Assembly (NCBI GenBank): GCA_020445745.1
Contig: JAGRGB010000026.1
Coordinates: forward strand, 1-64,000
DNA length: 64,000 nt
From: Rhodocyclaceae bacterium
GTDB taxonomy: Bacteria; Pseudomonadota; Gammaproteobacteria; Burkholderiales; Rhodocyclaceae
Direction of reading: 5' to 3'
Shown here one piece after another: positions 26,305 to 36,937 of this stretch (the stretch's first letter is position 1; every line of letters begins with the position of its first letter). The notes below the pieces were generated by a model. It did no database searches and had not been told where the DNA came from. It saw only the letters and a program-made list of their open reading frames with translations. Position numbers and translations under genes: made by a program.

Positions 26305-27149
26305 GAAACGTCCTGTCCAGGTAGTTCTATTTCCGCGTCGAAGACGCTCACCGCGGGGCCGGTCATCAGCACCGGGCTGCCGGAACCCGACCAGGCCACC
26401 GACAGCATGCCGCCGCGCGTATGCACCTGCACCGGCGAGTCCAGCAGGCCACGGCGGATGCCGGCGACCACTGCGGCGCAGGCGCCGGTGCCGCAAGCCA
26501 GCGTCTCGCCGGCACCGCGCTCGTACACCCGCAGCCGGATCTGCCCACGATCGACGATCTGCATGAAGCCCGCATTGACCCGCGCGGGAAAGCGCGGATG
26601 GGCCTCGATCGATGGTCCGAGCCTGGCCACCGGCGCCCGGTCGACGTCGGCGACCACCTGGACCGCGTGGGGGTTGCCCATGCTCAGGGCGCTGATCTCG
26701 ATGCGCTCGCCGGCAAGGTCGAGCGGCTCGCTCACTGCCTCGCGCTCGCTGACGAACGGCACCTGCTGCGGGGCGAAGCGCGGTACCCCCATGTCCACGG
26801 TGACCTGTCCGTCGTCCTCGAGCCGCGGCGCGATCACGCCGGAGCGGGTCTCGACCCGGATCTCGCGCTTGGTGGTCAGCCCCTTGTCGTGGACGAAGCG
26901 TACGAAGCAGCGGGCGCCATTGCCGCATTGCTCGACCTCGCCGCCGTCGCTGTTGAAGATGCGGTAGCGGAAATCGACGTCGGCCCGGCTCGCGGGCTCG
27001 ACCACCAGCACCTGATCGCAGCCGACGCCGAAATGGCGGTCGGCCAGGAAGCGCACCCGCGGCACGTCCAGCTCGACCCCCTGCCCGACCGCGTCGATGA
27101 CGACGAAATCGTTGCCCAGTCCGTGCATCTTGGTAAAGCGTATTCGCAT
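26301..27149 (-). CDS. dapF: Diaminopimelate epimerase
   Basis: A 282-residue enzyme converting LL- to meso-diaminopimelate for lysine and peptidoglycan. It opens with [16 protein letters not shown]; the two catalytic cysteines lie in [12 protein letters not shown] (about residue 74) and [18 protein letters not shown] (about residue 222). The start at 27149 gives the normal length. First gene of the dapF-DUF484-xerC unit. Confidence 0.96.
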   Translation of the reverse strand: MRIRFTKMHGLGNDFVVIDAVGQGVELDVPRVRFLADRHFGVGCDQVLVVEPASRADVDFRYRIFNSDGGEVEQCGNGARCFVRFVHDKGLTTKREIRVETRSGVIAPRLEDDGQVTVDMGVPRFAPQQVPFVSEREAVSEPLDLAGERIEISALSMGNPHAVQVVADVDRAPVARLGPSIEAHPRFPARVNAGFMQIVDRGQIRLRVYERGAGETLACGTGACAAVVAGIRRGLLDSPVQVHTRGGMLSVAWSGSGSPVLMTGPAVSVFDAEIELPGQDVS

Positions 27150-27303
27150 TGCGCCGCAGTTCCCGCCCAGCATCGATGACAACGGCACTCCCGGGCACGA
27201 GCACCGCCGTGCGGCGATTCTCGCCGACGCCAGCCGTTGCCGTCTACCCGGTCGGGTGGTAAACAGGGCCTGCACCCACCCCCGGCACTGGAGACGGAAG
27301 CCG

Positions 27304-27588
27304 ATGCCAGCCGATCACGACGATGGCCAGACGCCCACGGCAAAGCGTGCCGGGGTGCCGGTCATCGGCCTGCTCCTGCTGTCCATGGCCATCCCCATGC
27401 TCGCCGCCGGCATCGCCGTTAGCAGCGGCGCCGGGCGGCAATGGCATCCCCTGCTCGACGCCCCGGGCGCCGGGCTGGCGCTGGTGGTATCGGCGCTGGC
27501 ACTGATCGGGTCCGCCGCCTTCCCGATCGTGCTGGCGCGGCTGGCGGCACGCGAGCCGCCGCCGGACGACCCGAGCCGCCGTCAATAG
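27304..27588 (+). CDS. Small two-helix membrane protein
   Basis: A 94-residue protein with a hydrophilic N-terminus and two transmembrane helices (about residues 18-38 and 52-76), ending in a polar tail. A GGAGACGG ribosome site precedes the ATG. No family was recognised. It lies between dapF and the lipid A acyltransferases on the opposite strand, and its 3' end overlaps the convergent acyltransferase gene by 7 bases. Confidence 0.55.
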   Translation: MPADHDDGQTPTAKRAGVPVIGLLLLSMAIPMLAAGIAVSSGAGRQWHPLLDAPGAGLALVVSALALIGSAAFPIVLARLAAREPPPDDPSRRQ

Positions 27589-28478
27589 ACCGCGGAGTCG
27601 CCCTCGGGCCGCGTCTTGAAGCGGCGATGCACCCAGTAATACTGCTCCGGCATCGCCGCGACCATCTCCTCGATCGCGGCGTTCTGGCGCCTGACATCCG
27701 CCGCCAGATCGTCGGTCGGGAAATCACGCCAGGCTTCGCCGAAATCCACGTGGTAGCCCTGGCCGCCTGGGAGCATGCGCACCGACACCGGCACCACCAC
27801 CGCGCGTGCCATCCTGGCGAAGCGCGGCAGGCCGGTGATCGTCGCGGCGGGTACGCCGAAGAACGGCACGAAGATCGATTCCTTGGGGCCGTGGTCCATG
27901 TCGGGCAGGTAGAAGAACGGGCGGCCGGCGCGCATCGCCTTGATCGTGCCGCGGATGCTCTCGTGCCGCGGTTGCAGCAACTGGTCGCCGAAGCGGCTGC
28001 GGCCACGGCGCAGCCAATGGTCGATCACCGCATTGCGCTGGCGCGCATAGATGCTGACCGCGTCGAAACCGAGGGCGGTGCGGGTCCCGGCGACGTCCAG
28101 CGCGACGAAGTGCGGCACCAGCATGATCACCGGTGTCCCGGCGTCGAGCAGTGCGCGCAGCCGCGCTTCGCCGCTGACCGTGATGAGGCGCTCGAGCCGC
28201 TCGCGCGGCGCCCACCACAACAGCCCGCGTTCGAGCATGCTTCGCCCGAGGCAGGCGAAATGGTCCCGGGCAACCTGGCGGCGGCGGCCTTCGTCCCACT
28301 GCGGGAAGCACAGCGCGAGATTGGTCGCCACCACCTTGCGGCGGGCGCCGACCAGCAGATAGAGCAGCCGACCCAGCCCGCTGCCCAGCGCGGCCAGCAA
28401 CGGCAGCGGCAGCCAGTGCAGCAGCCATAGCGTGGCCACCAGCAGTTGCGCGGCCCATTCCGACAGTTTGCCTTTCAT
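27582..28478 (-). CDS. Lipid A biosynthesis acyltransferase (LpxL/LpxM family), second copy
   Basis: A 298-residue inner-membrane enzyme with an N-terminal anchor helix (about residues 10-40). The HX4D catalytic motif HFVALD (about residue 132) and the RQRNAVIDHW and FYLPDMDHGPKES substrate-site segments are present. It adds a secondary acyl chain to Kdo2-lipid IVA. The start overlaps the stop of the first acyltransferase as ATGA. Confidence 0.9.
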   Translation of the reverse strand: MKGKLSEWAAQLLVATLWLLHWLPLPLLAALGSGLGRLLYLLVGARRKVVATNLALCFPQWDEGRRRQVARDHFACLGRSMLERGLLWWAPRERLERLITVSGEARLRALLDAGTPVIMLVPHFVALDVAGTRTALGFDAVSIYARQRNAVIDHWLRRGRSRFGDQLLQPRHESIRGTIKAMRAGRPFFYLPDMDHGPKESIFVPFFGVPAATITGLPRFARMARAVVVPVSVRMLPGGQGYHVDFGEAWRDFPTDDLAADVRRQNAAIEEMVAAMPEQYYWVHRRFKTRPEGDSAVY

Positions 28479-29341
28479 GTCGCGTCCTGCCCGGCCGGCG
28501 GAGCGCCGGCCGGACGCTTGTAGCGGTTGTAGCCCCACAGGTACTGGTCCGGCCGCAAGCGGATCAGGCGTTCCAGTTCGCCGTTGATGGCCGCCGCCCG
28601 GGCTTCGGTGTCGCCGCCGAGCGGGCGCTCCGGCAGCGACAGATGCAGATGGTAGCCACGCCCGCCGTCGAGACGTTCGGCCCAGGCCAGGATCAATTCG
28701 CAGGCCGGCAGCGCCGACAGCCGTGCCGCCAGCGTCATGGTATAGGCCGGCCGGCCGAAATACGGCACCCAGACGCCTTCGCCGCGGGCCGGCACCTGGT
28801 CGGGCAGCATGCCGACCGCCTCGCGTCCGCGCAGCGCCCGGATCAGCCGCCGCACCCCCGACAGGTCCGCCGGGGCCAGTTCGATGCCCTGCCCCGCGCC
28901 GCGACCGGATTCGATCAAGGGCTGCAGTTCGCGCCGCTTGGGCGGTCGGTAGAGCACCGTGATCGGGCGCCGCGCGGCGTAATACTGGGCGGTGATCTCG
29001 AAGCAGCCGAGATGCGGCGTCAGGAACAGGATGCCCTTGCCGGCCGCCCAGGCAGCCTCGACGTGCTGCCAGCCGCTGACCTCGACGACGCGGGCGAGCA
29101 CCTCGTCGCGCGGCCGCAGCCAGACCCACGGCAATTCGAGTGCCTGCCGGCCCGCACCCGCCACCGCAGCGCCGAGCGTCCCGGCCGGCAACGGCTCGCC
29201 GAGCGCCTGCGTCAGGTTGGCACGAAGGCGGCGTCGATAGGTGGGCGACATGCCGTAGGTGATCCAGCCCGCGAACCAGCCGAAGCGGTGCAGCGTGGCG
29301 AGCGAGAACACGGAGAGAAGTCTGAAGAGGCGAGCGATCAA
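28475..29341 (-). CDS. Lipid A biosynthesis acyltransferase (LpxL/LpxM family), first copy
   Basis: A 288-residue homologue of the following gene, with a membrane-proximal N-terminus and catalytic HLGCFE (HX4E) near residue 114. YRPPKRRELQPLIESGR and LPDQVPARGEGVWVPYFG are further family segments. Together the two tandem enzymes likely place the two secondary acyl chains of lipid A. It is divergent from metK, a gene order seen in Rhodocyclales and relatives. Confidence 0.9.
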   Translation of the reverse strand: MIARLFRLLSVFSLATLHRFGWFAGWITYGMSPTYRRRLRANLTQALGEPLPAGTLGAAVAGAGRQALELPWVWLRPRDEVLARVVEVSGWQHVEAAWAAGKGILFLTPHLGCFEITAQYYAARRPITVLYRPPKRRELQPLIESGRGAGQGIELAPADLSGVRRLIRALRGREAVGMLPDQVPARGEGVWVPYFGRPAYTMTLAARLSALPACELILAWAERLDGGRGYHLHLSLPERPLGGDTEARAAAINGELERLIRLRPDQYLWGYNRYKRPAGAPPAGQDAT

Positions 29342-29407
29342 GGGTCGTCGGCGTGTAATCTGACGCGCATATTTCGACGGCCCACCAAGCGGCGACCGAA
29401 CTGTGGC

Positions 29408-29413
29408 TATAAT
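29408..29413 (+). promoter_or_regulatory. metK -10 box
   Basis: A perfect TATAAT. Transcription would start about base 29420, exactly at the first stem of the SAM-II-like RNA that follows. No good -35 hexamer is visible. Confidence 0.6.
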
Positions 29414-29419
29414 AGCGCT

Positions 29420-29486
29420 TCCGCCGAGTTAACCCGACAACTTGCAGGGCGGATCCGAATTCGGGAAGAAATACTGCTAAAGCGTC
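29420..29486 (+). promoter_or_regulatory. Candidate SAM-II-type riboswitch upstream of metK
   Basis: TCCGCC (29420-29425) pairs with GGCGGA (29448-29453) as stem P1. The loop reads GAGTTAACCCGACAACTTGCA, compared with GATTTAACCGTATTGCA in known SAM-II RNAs. After a linker with its own small hairpin (CCGAATTCGG) comes GCTAAA (29476-29481), the conserved 3' element. Order and core strings match the SAM-II class, which binds S-adenosylmethionine; metK makes that compound. The linker is longer than usual, so a covariance-model test is needed. Confidence 0.58.
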
Positions 29487-29500
29487 GTCTGCTCGACAAG

Positions 29501-29542
29501 ATCCCCGGAGCCGGCCACGCAGGAGCCACCGGGGATTGTAGT
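29501..29542 (+). terminator. Terminator hairpin in the metK leader
   Basis: ATCCCCGG (29501-29508) pairs perfectly with CCGGGGAT (29529-29536), followed by TGTAGTTT. It lies between the SAM-II-like element and the metK start, where a riboswitch expression platform would be. If real, SAM binding would favour termination. Confidence 0.55.
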
Positions 29543-29558
29543 TTATGGAGCAGCGTAG

Positions 29559-30725
29559 ATGAGCAAGGATTTCCTGTTCACTTCCGAGTCGGTTTCGGAG
29601 GGCCATCCGGACAAGGTCGCCGACCAAATCTCGGACGCCATTCTCGATGCCATCCTGGCCGAGGATCCTCACGCCCGGGTTGCCTGCGAAACGCTGGTGT
29701 CCACCGGCCTGGTGGTGATTTCCGGTGAAATCACGACCAAGGCCCACGTCAATTACCGGGAACTGGTCCAGGACACGGTCCGGCGTATCGGCTACAACAA
29801 TTCGGACATCGGCTTCGACTACAAGTCGTGCGCAGTGCTCACGGCCATCAATCGCCAGTCTCCCGACATCGCCCAGGGGGTCAACGAGGGTGAAGGGCTG
29901 GATCTCGACCAGGGAGCCGGCGACCAGGGCCTGATGTTCGGTTACGCCTGCGACGAGACGCCGCAGTTGATGCCGCTGCCGATCTATTATGCCCACCGCA
30001 TCATGCAGCGCCAGGGTGAGGTGCGCAAGGACGGCCGCTTGCGCTGGCTGCGACCGGACGCCAAGAGCCAGTTGACGGTGCGCTACGTGGACGGCAAGCC
30101 GGTGTCGGTCGACACCGTCGTGGTGTCGACGCAGCACGACCCGGACATCTCCCATGCCCAGTTGTCCGAGGCGGTGATCGAGGAAATCATCAAGCCGGTG
30201 CTGCCGCCCGAGCTGCTGACCGGAGACACCCGCTACCTGATCAATCCCACCGGCCGCTTCGTGATCGGCGGCCCCCACGGCGACTGCGGGCTGACCGGGC
30301 GCAAGATCATCGTCGACACCTACGGCGGTGCTGCGCACCACGGTGGCGGCGCATTCTCGGGCAAGGACCCGTCCAAGGTGGACCGCTCCGCCGCCTATGC
30401 CGGCCGCCATGTCGCGAAGAACATCGTCGCCGCCGGATTGGCGGCCCGTTGCGAGGTCCAGGTAGCCTACGCGATCGGCGTCGCCAACCCGGTGTCGCTG
30501 ATGGTCGATACCTTCGGCACCGCCAGGGTCTCGGAGCAGCGCATCGTCGAATTGATCCGCGAGCACTTCGACCTGCGGCCGAAGGGCATCATCGCCAGCC
30601 TCGACCTGCTTCGGCCGATCTACTGCAAGACCGCGGCCTACGGCCATTTCGGTCGCGACGAGCCCGAATTCACCTGGGAGGCGACCGACAAGGCCGACGC
30701 GATGCGGGCCGCGGCAGGGCTCTGA
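29559..30725 (+). CDS. metK: S-adenosylmethionine synthetase
   Basis: A 388-residue cytoplasmic enzyme making SAM from methionine and ATP. Signature segments are all present: [19 protein letters not shown] (residues 12-30), [16 protein letters not shown] (substrate loop), and [20 protein letters not shown] (phosphate loop, about 260-279). Length is normal. The leader carries a SAM-II-like element and a hairpin, and ahcY, tlyA and metF downstream complete the methyl cycle. Confidence 0.98.
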   Translation: MSKDFLFTSESVSEGHPDKVADQISDAILDAILAEDPHARVACETLVSTGLVVISGEITTKAHVNYRELVQDTVRRIGYNNSDIGFDYKSCAVLTAINRQSPDIAQGVNEGEGLDLDQGAGDQGLMFGYACDETPQLMPLPIYYAHRIMQRQGEVRKDGRLRWLRPDAKSQLTVRYVDGKPVSVDTVVVSTQHDPDISHAQLSEAVIEEIIKPVLPPELLTGDTRYLINPTGRFVIGGPHGDCGLTGRKIIVDTYGGAAHHGGGAFSGKDPSKVDRSAAYAGRHVAKNIVAAGLAARCEVQVAYAIGVANPVSLMVDTFGTARVSEQRIVELIREHFDLRPKGIIASLDLLRPIYCKTAAYGHFGRDEPEFTWEATDKADAMRAAAGL

Positions 30726-30793
30726 CACTTCACGACGCCGGGCGGTCGCCTCGCCGCCGCGGCAGCCGACCTGCAGCTGGAGTTTCGAACGAC

Positions 30794-31708
30794 ATGCGTG
30801 GAGCGCCGACAAGGACCGGATCCGCCCTGGCAGCGGGCCTGGCGGCGGCACTGCTGGCAGGTTCCCCGACGGCGGGTGCCGAGCCCGCCGCGCCGTTGGC
30901 GAGCGAAATTGTCTCGCGCCAATGGTGCAAGTCCGTCGGCGATCGCCTGTTCAGCGTTTCGACGAGCTTCTGCGAACGCTCGCGTCTGCGCCCTTCGCCA
31001 TCGACCTCGATCGAGGGCCGGGCACTGATGCGTCTCGAGCAGCCGCCCCGCCTCCCCCGCAGGTCGGCATCGATCGACGCCGACACACGCGCGCCGCGGA
31101 TCATGATGATCGGCGGGATCCATGGCGACGAACTGACCTCGGTCTCGATCGTGTTCAGATGGATGGAACGGCTCGAACGCCCGGATGCCTCGGAGCTGCA
31201 CTGGCTCGTCATACCGCTGGCCAATCCCGACGGGATGCTGAGTTCGCCGGCGCGACGCGTCAATGCCCGCGGCGTCGACCTCAATCGCAACTTCGACACA
31301 CCGGACTGGAGCGAGCAGGCGATGAACCACTGGATCGCGCGGGCGCGCAGGGATCCGCGCCGCTTTCCGGGTGAAGCACCGGTGTCCGAACCCGAAACGC
31401 GCTGGCTGCAGCAGGAGATCGCGCGTTTCCGGCCCGACGTGATCGTGTCGATCCACGCGCCTTACGGCGTGCTCGACTTCGACGGTCCGGCGGAGGAACC
31501 GAAGCGATTCGGCCGTCTCCGGCTGAACCGCCTCGGTGTCTATCCAGGTTCTCTCGGCAATTATGGCGGCATCCACAAGGGCGTACCGGTGATCACCATC
31601 GAACTGCCTCACGCCACGCGCATGCCCTCGCTCCGTGACCAGGAAGCGATCTGGCAGGACATGATCAAATGGATCCGGCAGAACTTCGTGCCCGTCAATC
31701 TGGGCTGA
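30794..31708 (+). CDS. M14-type zinc carboxypeptidase, secreted
   Basis: A 304-residue protein with a signal peptide (about residues 1-31). The M14 zinc site is seen as MMIGGIHGDELTSVS (His and Glu ligands) and VSIHAPYG (third ligand His). VNARGVDLNRNFDTPDW holds the substrate Asn/Arg. The ITIELPH segment near the end includes the catalytic Glu area. Closest in form to murein-peptide amidase MpaA and succinylglutamate-desuccinylase-like enzymes. An export signal suggests action on periplasmic peptides. ATG at 30794; it is 68 bases after metK. Confidence 0.82.
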   Translation: MRGAPTRTGSALAAGLAAALLAGSPTAGAEPAAPLASEIVSRQWCKSVGDRLFSVSTSFCERSRLRPSPSTSIEGRALMRLEQPPRLPRRSASIDADTRAPRIMMIGGIHGDELTSVSIVFRWMERLERPDASELHWLVIPLANPDGMLSSPARRVNARGVDLNRNFDTPDWSEQAMNHWIARARRDPRRFPGEAPVSEPETRWLQQEIARFRPDVIVSIHAPYGVLDFDGPAEEPKRFGRLRLNRLGVYPGSLGNYGGIHKGVPVITIELPHATRMPSLRDQEAIWQDMIKWIRQNFVPVNLG

Positions 31709-31945
31709 CGTGATACCGTCCGCCCGGACGGCACCCGCGATCCCGGACTGCACCGGCGTCCGGCGCGCGGGCACGTCCGCCCGGCGTCGACGCTGCCGGA
31801 GAAGGCGACCGCCCCGGACCCCGGCCCGGCAACAGCTCGGGCGACGGGCGCGACGGCGACGCCCCGTGTCCCGTGGCATGGGCGACCCCGGCAACGATCT
31901 TTCGTCCCCGAACTCGCCGCCGACCTGTCACATGAACGGAACCCG

Positions 31946-33040
31946 ATGACTGCAGAAATTTTCGTGTTTGCGGGCGGTCTCGGCCTGCTGGCGATCGGCG
32001 CGGAGGCACTGGTGCGCGGCGCGTCCCGCCTGGCCTTGTCGTTCGGCATCTCGCCGCTGGTGGTCGGCCTCACGGTGGTCGCCTTCGGTACCAGCGCACC
32101 GGAGATCGCGGTTGCCGTCGATGCCTCCCTCGAGGGCAACCCATCGCTCGCGATCGGCAACGTGATCGGCAGCAACATCGCCAACATCCTGCTGATCCTC
32201 GGACTTTCCGCGATGATCGCGCCACTGCTGGTGGCCGAACAGATCGTCCGGCAGGAGGTCCCGGTGATGATCGCCGCCAGCGCCCTGCTGGTCGGCATCG
32301 CCCTCGACGGCGACATTTCGCGGCTGGAGGCAGGCATGCTGCTGTTGCTGTCGGTCGCCTACACCGGATTCCTGGCGATCCAGGCGCGCAAGGCCTCGGC
32401 GCGCATGCGCGCCGAGATGGAGGCCGACCTGCCAAAGGATGCGGGCTGGGATCGGCACTGGAGCATCCAGCTGCTGCTGGTGGGCGGCGGCCTCGCGATG
32501 CTGGTGCTGGGTGCCGACTGGCTGGTGCAGTCGGCGGTCGTCTTCGCGCGGGCACTCGGCGTCAGCGACCTGGTGATCGGCCTGACGGTCGTCGCGATCG
32601 GCACCTCGATGCCGGAGATCGCGACCTCGCTGATGGCGGCCCTGAGGGGCCAGCGCGACATCGCCGTCGGCAACGTCGTCGGCAGCAACCTGTTCAACAT
32701 CCTGGCCTGCCTCGGCGCCGCCGGGGTGGTGTCGCCGGTCGGCCTGCTGGTCCCGGAGGCGGCACGCAGCTTCGACCTTTGGGTGATGCTGGCGGTAGCC
32801 TTCGTGTGCCTGCCGGTGTTCCTGACCGCCGGCGAAATCCGCCGCTGGGAAGGTGCATTGCTGCTCGGCTACTATGCCGCGTACACCGCCTACCTGATCC
32901 TGTCGGCCCAGCATCACGAGATGCTGCCGATGTTCTCCGGCGTGATGCTGCTGTTCGTGCTGCCACTGACCGGGCTGACGCTGACGGCGAGCTTCGTCCG
33001 GCACACCGTGCGCAAGAAGACCGCGGCGAACCGGGACTGA
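31946..33040 (+). CDS. Calcium/sodium antiporter (CaCA, YrbG-like)
   Basis: A 364-residue exchanger with about ten helices in two inverted repeats. The alpha-repeat ion sites are clear: FGTSAPEIAVAV with NVIGSNIANILLILG (first), and IGTSMPEIATSL with NVVGSNLFNILACLG (second). A cytoplasmic loop near residue 155 joins the halves. The ATG follows 237 bases of non-coding DNA that shows nothing else recognisable. Confidence 0.92.
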   Translation: MTAEIFVFAGGLGLLAIGAEALVRGASRLALSFGISPLVVGLTVVAFGTSAPEIAVAVDASLEGNPSLAIGNVIGSNIANILLILGLSAMIAPLLVAEQIVRQEVPVMIAASALLVGIALDGDISRLEAGMLLLLSVAYTGFLAIQARKASARMRAEMEADLPKDAGWDRHWSIQLLLVGGGLAMLVLGADWLVQSAVVFARALGVSDLVIGLTVVAIGTSMPEIATSLMAALRGQRDIAVGNVVGSNLFNILACLGAAGVVSPVGLLVPEAARSFDLWVMLAVAFVCLPVFLTAGEIRRWEGALLLGYYAAYTAYLILSAQHHEMLPMFSGVMLLFVLPLTGLTLTASFVRHTVRKKTAANRD

Positions 33041-33214
33041 GCGTTCGCGAACACGGCGGATCGACCGCGCAGCGGCCGCCGTCGGGCGTCGCCGGCGGAC
33101 GATCCGCGGCCCGGCCGCCCCGGGCACCGGCGATGATGGGGGCATCTCGATGGCAGCGGCGGACGGACGGCGCCAGGGAGTCGCCGGGTGGACACCGCAG
33201 CAAATTCCCTGCGC

Positions 33215-33220
33215 TATACT
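33215..33220 (+). promoter_or_regulatory. ahcY -10 box
   Basis: TATACT, with transcription predicted to begin about 33227 at the first stem of the SAH riboswitch. A TGGACA at 33189-33194 could be the -35, though the 20-base spacing is long. Confidence 0.5.
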
Positions 33221-33227
33221 GGGCGGT

Positions 33228-33319
33228 CCCGAGGAGCGTTGCGAGGGCGCATGCTACGGCTGCCCCCAGGCTCGGGACAGGTCCGGCTGCATGCCGGCAC
33301 CGATCAACGGCGCTCACCT
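33228..33319 (+). promoter_or_regulatory. S-adenosylhomocysteine (SAH) riboswitch
   Basis: The conserved strings of the SAH riboswitch occur in order: CCCGAGGAGCGTTGCGA, then CCCCAGGCTCGGGA closing stem P1, and AACGGCGCTCACC at the 3' end, whose GCGCTC can pair with the GAGCG of the first segment as the pseudoknot. It lies directly upstream of ahcY, its usual target: SAH accumulation switches on the hydrolase that removes it. Confidence 0.88.
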
Positions 33320-33401
33320 CTAACCCGTGCCGGGCACGGGGTGCAAGGTGGGCAAAGATGCCGCTACACCCCAACCCGGCCACATCGTTCAAGGAGTTCG
33401 C

Positions 33402-34814
<1,413 letters not shown>

Positions 34815-34832
34815 GCAACGGGCCGCGCCGCC

Positions 34833-35687
34833 GTGAGCATGAACTCGTTTCACGCGCGCAGCCGTCGGCCGCGGGCCGTCGGTGAAAGCCGGCGCGCCCC
34901 GCCGCGGGGTGGAGTCCGCGCCGACGTGCTGCTCAGCGATCTCGGTCTCGCCGAGTCGCGCAGCGCGGCGCGCCGTCTGATCGAAGCGGGCCGGGTAGTT
35001 GCCGACGGCGAGCCGGTCCGCAAGCCCTCGCAGGAGCTGCCCACGAGCGCCCGACTCGAGGTCGCCGACGACGGCGGCGACGGCTTCGTCTCGCGCGGCG
35101 GCACCAAGCTGGCCGCTGCGCTGAGCCACGCCGGCATCGATGTCGCCGGCCTCGACTGTCTCGACGTCGGTCAGTCCACCGGCGGATTCACCGACTGCCT
35201 GCTGCGGGCCGGCGCGCGCCGGGTCGTGGGCGTCGAGGTCGGCCATGGCCAGTTGCATCGCCGGCTCGCGACCGATTCCCGCGTCGTCACGTTCGAACAC
35301 GTCAACGCACGCGAGCTGTCCGCCGAGGTTCTCGGCGACGCCTGCCCGGCCACCGGCTTCGACCTCGTCGTCTGCGACGCGAGCTTCATATCCTTGGCGC
35401 TGCTGCTGCCGCGCTGGCCGGCGCTGCTGGGCGACGGCGGACAGGTGCTGGCGCTCGTCAAACCCCAGTTCGAGGTCGGCCCGAAGGGCCTCGGCAAGGG
35501 CGGCATCGTGCGCGACGAGACCCTCTACGCCGAGGTCGAATCGCGCATCCGGGCGGCCGCGACCGGGTCCGGCCTCGAAGTGCTGGCCTACTTCGACAGT
35601 CCGATCACCGGCGGCGACGGCAACCGGGAATTCTTCATTCACCTGCGCCGGCCCGACGGGCCGGTTGCCACAGGAAACCAGGCATGA
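34833..35687 (+). CDS. tlyA: TlyA-family rRNA 2'-O-methyltransferase
   Basis: A 284-residue protein: an S4 RNA-binding domain (about residues 30-90, RADVLLSDLGLAESRSAARRLIEAG) and an FtsJ-like methyltransferase domain (KLAAALSHAGIDVAGLDCLDVGQSTGGFTDCLL, then FDLVVCDASFISL). TlyA methylates ribose in 16S and 23S rRNA and confers capreomycin sensitivity where studied. The start is GTG 34833 or ATG 34839. It is 18 bases after ahcY and overlaps metF by 4 bases. Confidence 0.9.
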   Translation: MSMNSFHARSRRPRAVGESRRAPPRGGVRADVLLSDLGLAESRSAARRLIEAGRVVADGEPVRKPSQELPTSARLEVADDGGDGFVSRGGTKLAAALSHAGIDVAGLDCLDVGQSTGGFTDCLLRAGARRVVGVEVGHGQLHRRLATDSRVVTFEHVNARELSAEVLGDACPATGFDLVVCDASFISLALLLPRWPALLGDGGQVLALVKPQFEVGPKGLGKGGIVRDETLYAEVESRIRAAATGSGLEVLAYFDSPITGGDGNREFFIHLRRPDGPVATGNQA

Positions 35688-36523
35688 CAGGCAAGACCCC
35701 CTTCAGCATCGAATTCTTCCCGCCCCAGACGCCGGCGGGAACGGACAAGCTGCGCTACGCACGTGCAAGGCTGGCGCGGCTGGGGCCCGAGTACTTCTCG
35801 GTCACCTACGGCGCCGGCGGCTCGACCCGCGATCGCACCTTCGAGACGGTATTCGAGATCCAGAACGAGGGCCTCGCGGTGGCACCGCACCTGTCCTGCG
35901 TCGGCTCCACCCGCGAGGGTATCCGCGAGATTCTCGACCATTACCGCAATGCCGGGATCGGCCGCATCGTCGCGCTGCGCGGCGACCTGCCCTCCGGCGT
36001 GGTCGACCCGGGCGAGTTCCGCTATGCCAACGAACTGGTCGACTTCATCCGCCGGGAGACCGGCGATGCCTTCCGCATCGAGGTCGCCGCCTACCCGGAG
36101 TACCATCCCCAGGCGCGCTCGCCACAGGACGATCTGGTCGCCTTCAAACGCAAGATGGACGCCGGCGCCGATGCCGCGATCACGCAGTATTTCTACAACC
36201 TCGACGCCTACCGGCATTTCGTCGACGCGTGTCGCGGCGTCGGCATCGACGCGCCGATCGTGCCGGGCATCATGCCGATCGTCAGCTTCGTCAAGCTGGC
36301 ACGCTTCTCCGACGCCTGCGGCGCCGAGATTCCTCGCTGGATGCGGCGCAAGCTCGAATCCTTCGGCGACGACGGCGAGTCGATCAAGGCCTTCGGCCTC
36401 GACGTCGTCACCGAATTGTGCGACCGGCTGATCGCGGCCGGCGCGCCCGGCCTGCATTTCTACTGCATGAACCAGTCCGCCGCGACCTGCGCCATCGTCG
36501 ATCGGCTCGGCATCGGCAATTGA
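35684..36523 (+). CDS. metF: 5,10-methylenetetrahydrofolate reductase
   Basis: A 279-residue FAD TIM-barrel enzyme of normal length. It opens FSIEFFPPQTPAG, continues FSVTYGAGGSTRDRTFE, and has the FAD-site ALRGDLP and AAYPEYHP, with IVPGIMPIVSF near residue 190. It makes 5-methyl-THF for homocysteine methylation, linking folate to the SAM cycle of ahcY and metK. ATG overlaps tlyA by 4 bases. Confidence 0.96.
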   Translation: MTGKTPFSIEFFPPQTPAGTDKLRYARARLARLGPEYFSVTYGAGGSTRDRTFETVFEIQNEGLAVAPHLSCVGSTREGIREILDHYRNAGIGRIVALRGDLPSGVVDPGEFRYANELVDFIRRETGDAFRIEVAAYPEYHPQARSPQDDLVAFKRKMDAGADAAITQYFYNLDAYRHFVDACRGVGIDAPIVPGIMPIVSFVKLARFSDACGAEIPRWMRRKLESFGDDGESIKAFGLDVVTELCDRLIAAGAPGLHFYCMNQSAATCAIVDRLGIGN

Positions 36524-36526
36524 GTC

Positions 36527-36937
36527 GTGACGAACACACGCCGCCCGGAGATCGTCGAACATGCGCTGGCGCTGTTCGCGCCGCTCGGCAGGATTCGGGT
36601 TCGGCGGATGTTCGGCGGCTACGGCTTCTACTGCGACGGCCTGTTCTTCGCACTAGTGGCCTGGGACACGCTGTACCTGAAGGCCGACGCCGCCGCCCAG
36701 GCGCCCTTCGTCGAGGCCGGGTGCCAGATCTTTCGCGACACCCGGCCCGATGGCCGGGAGTTCTCCATGGGCTACTGGAGCGCACCGGACGAGGCGCTCG
36801 ACGGCCCGGATGCGATGCGGCCCTGGGCGCGCCGTGCGATCGAATGCGCGCTGCGCAACCGCAAGCCGCTGCGCGCCCACGATCAGCCGCCGAAGCCCCG
36901 GATGGCCATCCAGCGCTTCAGGTCGAAGCCCTCGTGA
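36527..36937 (+). CDS. TfoX N-terminal domain protein
   Basis: A 136-residue protein with the TfoX/Sxy N-terminal fold: RIRVRRMFGGYGFYCDGLFFALVAWDTLYLKAD (about residues 22-54) and a C-terminal tail rich in Arg. The domain is shared with competence regulator Sxy, but the second TfoX domain is absent, so the role is unclear. The start is GTG, 3 bases after metF. Its 3' end overlaps the convergent gene at 36883 by 55 bases. Confidence 0.82.
   Translation: MTNTRRPEIVEHALALFAPLGRIRVRRMFGGYGFYCDGLFFALVAWDTLYLKADAAAQAPFVEAGCQIFRDTRPDGREFSMGYWSAPDEALDGPDAMRPWARRAIECALRNRKPLRAHDQPPKPRMAIQRFRSKPS

Noticed and set aside
28479..30851. Minus-strand open frame extending far upstream of the second lipid A acyltransferase start, crossing the first acyltransferase gene and metK
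   Set aside because: The part beyond 28478 lies in another frame of the first acyltransferase gene and antisense to metK, with no family match; the true gene starts at 28478.
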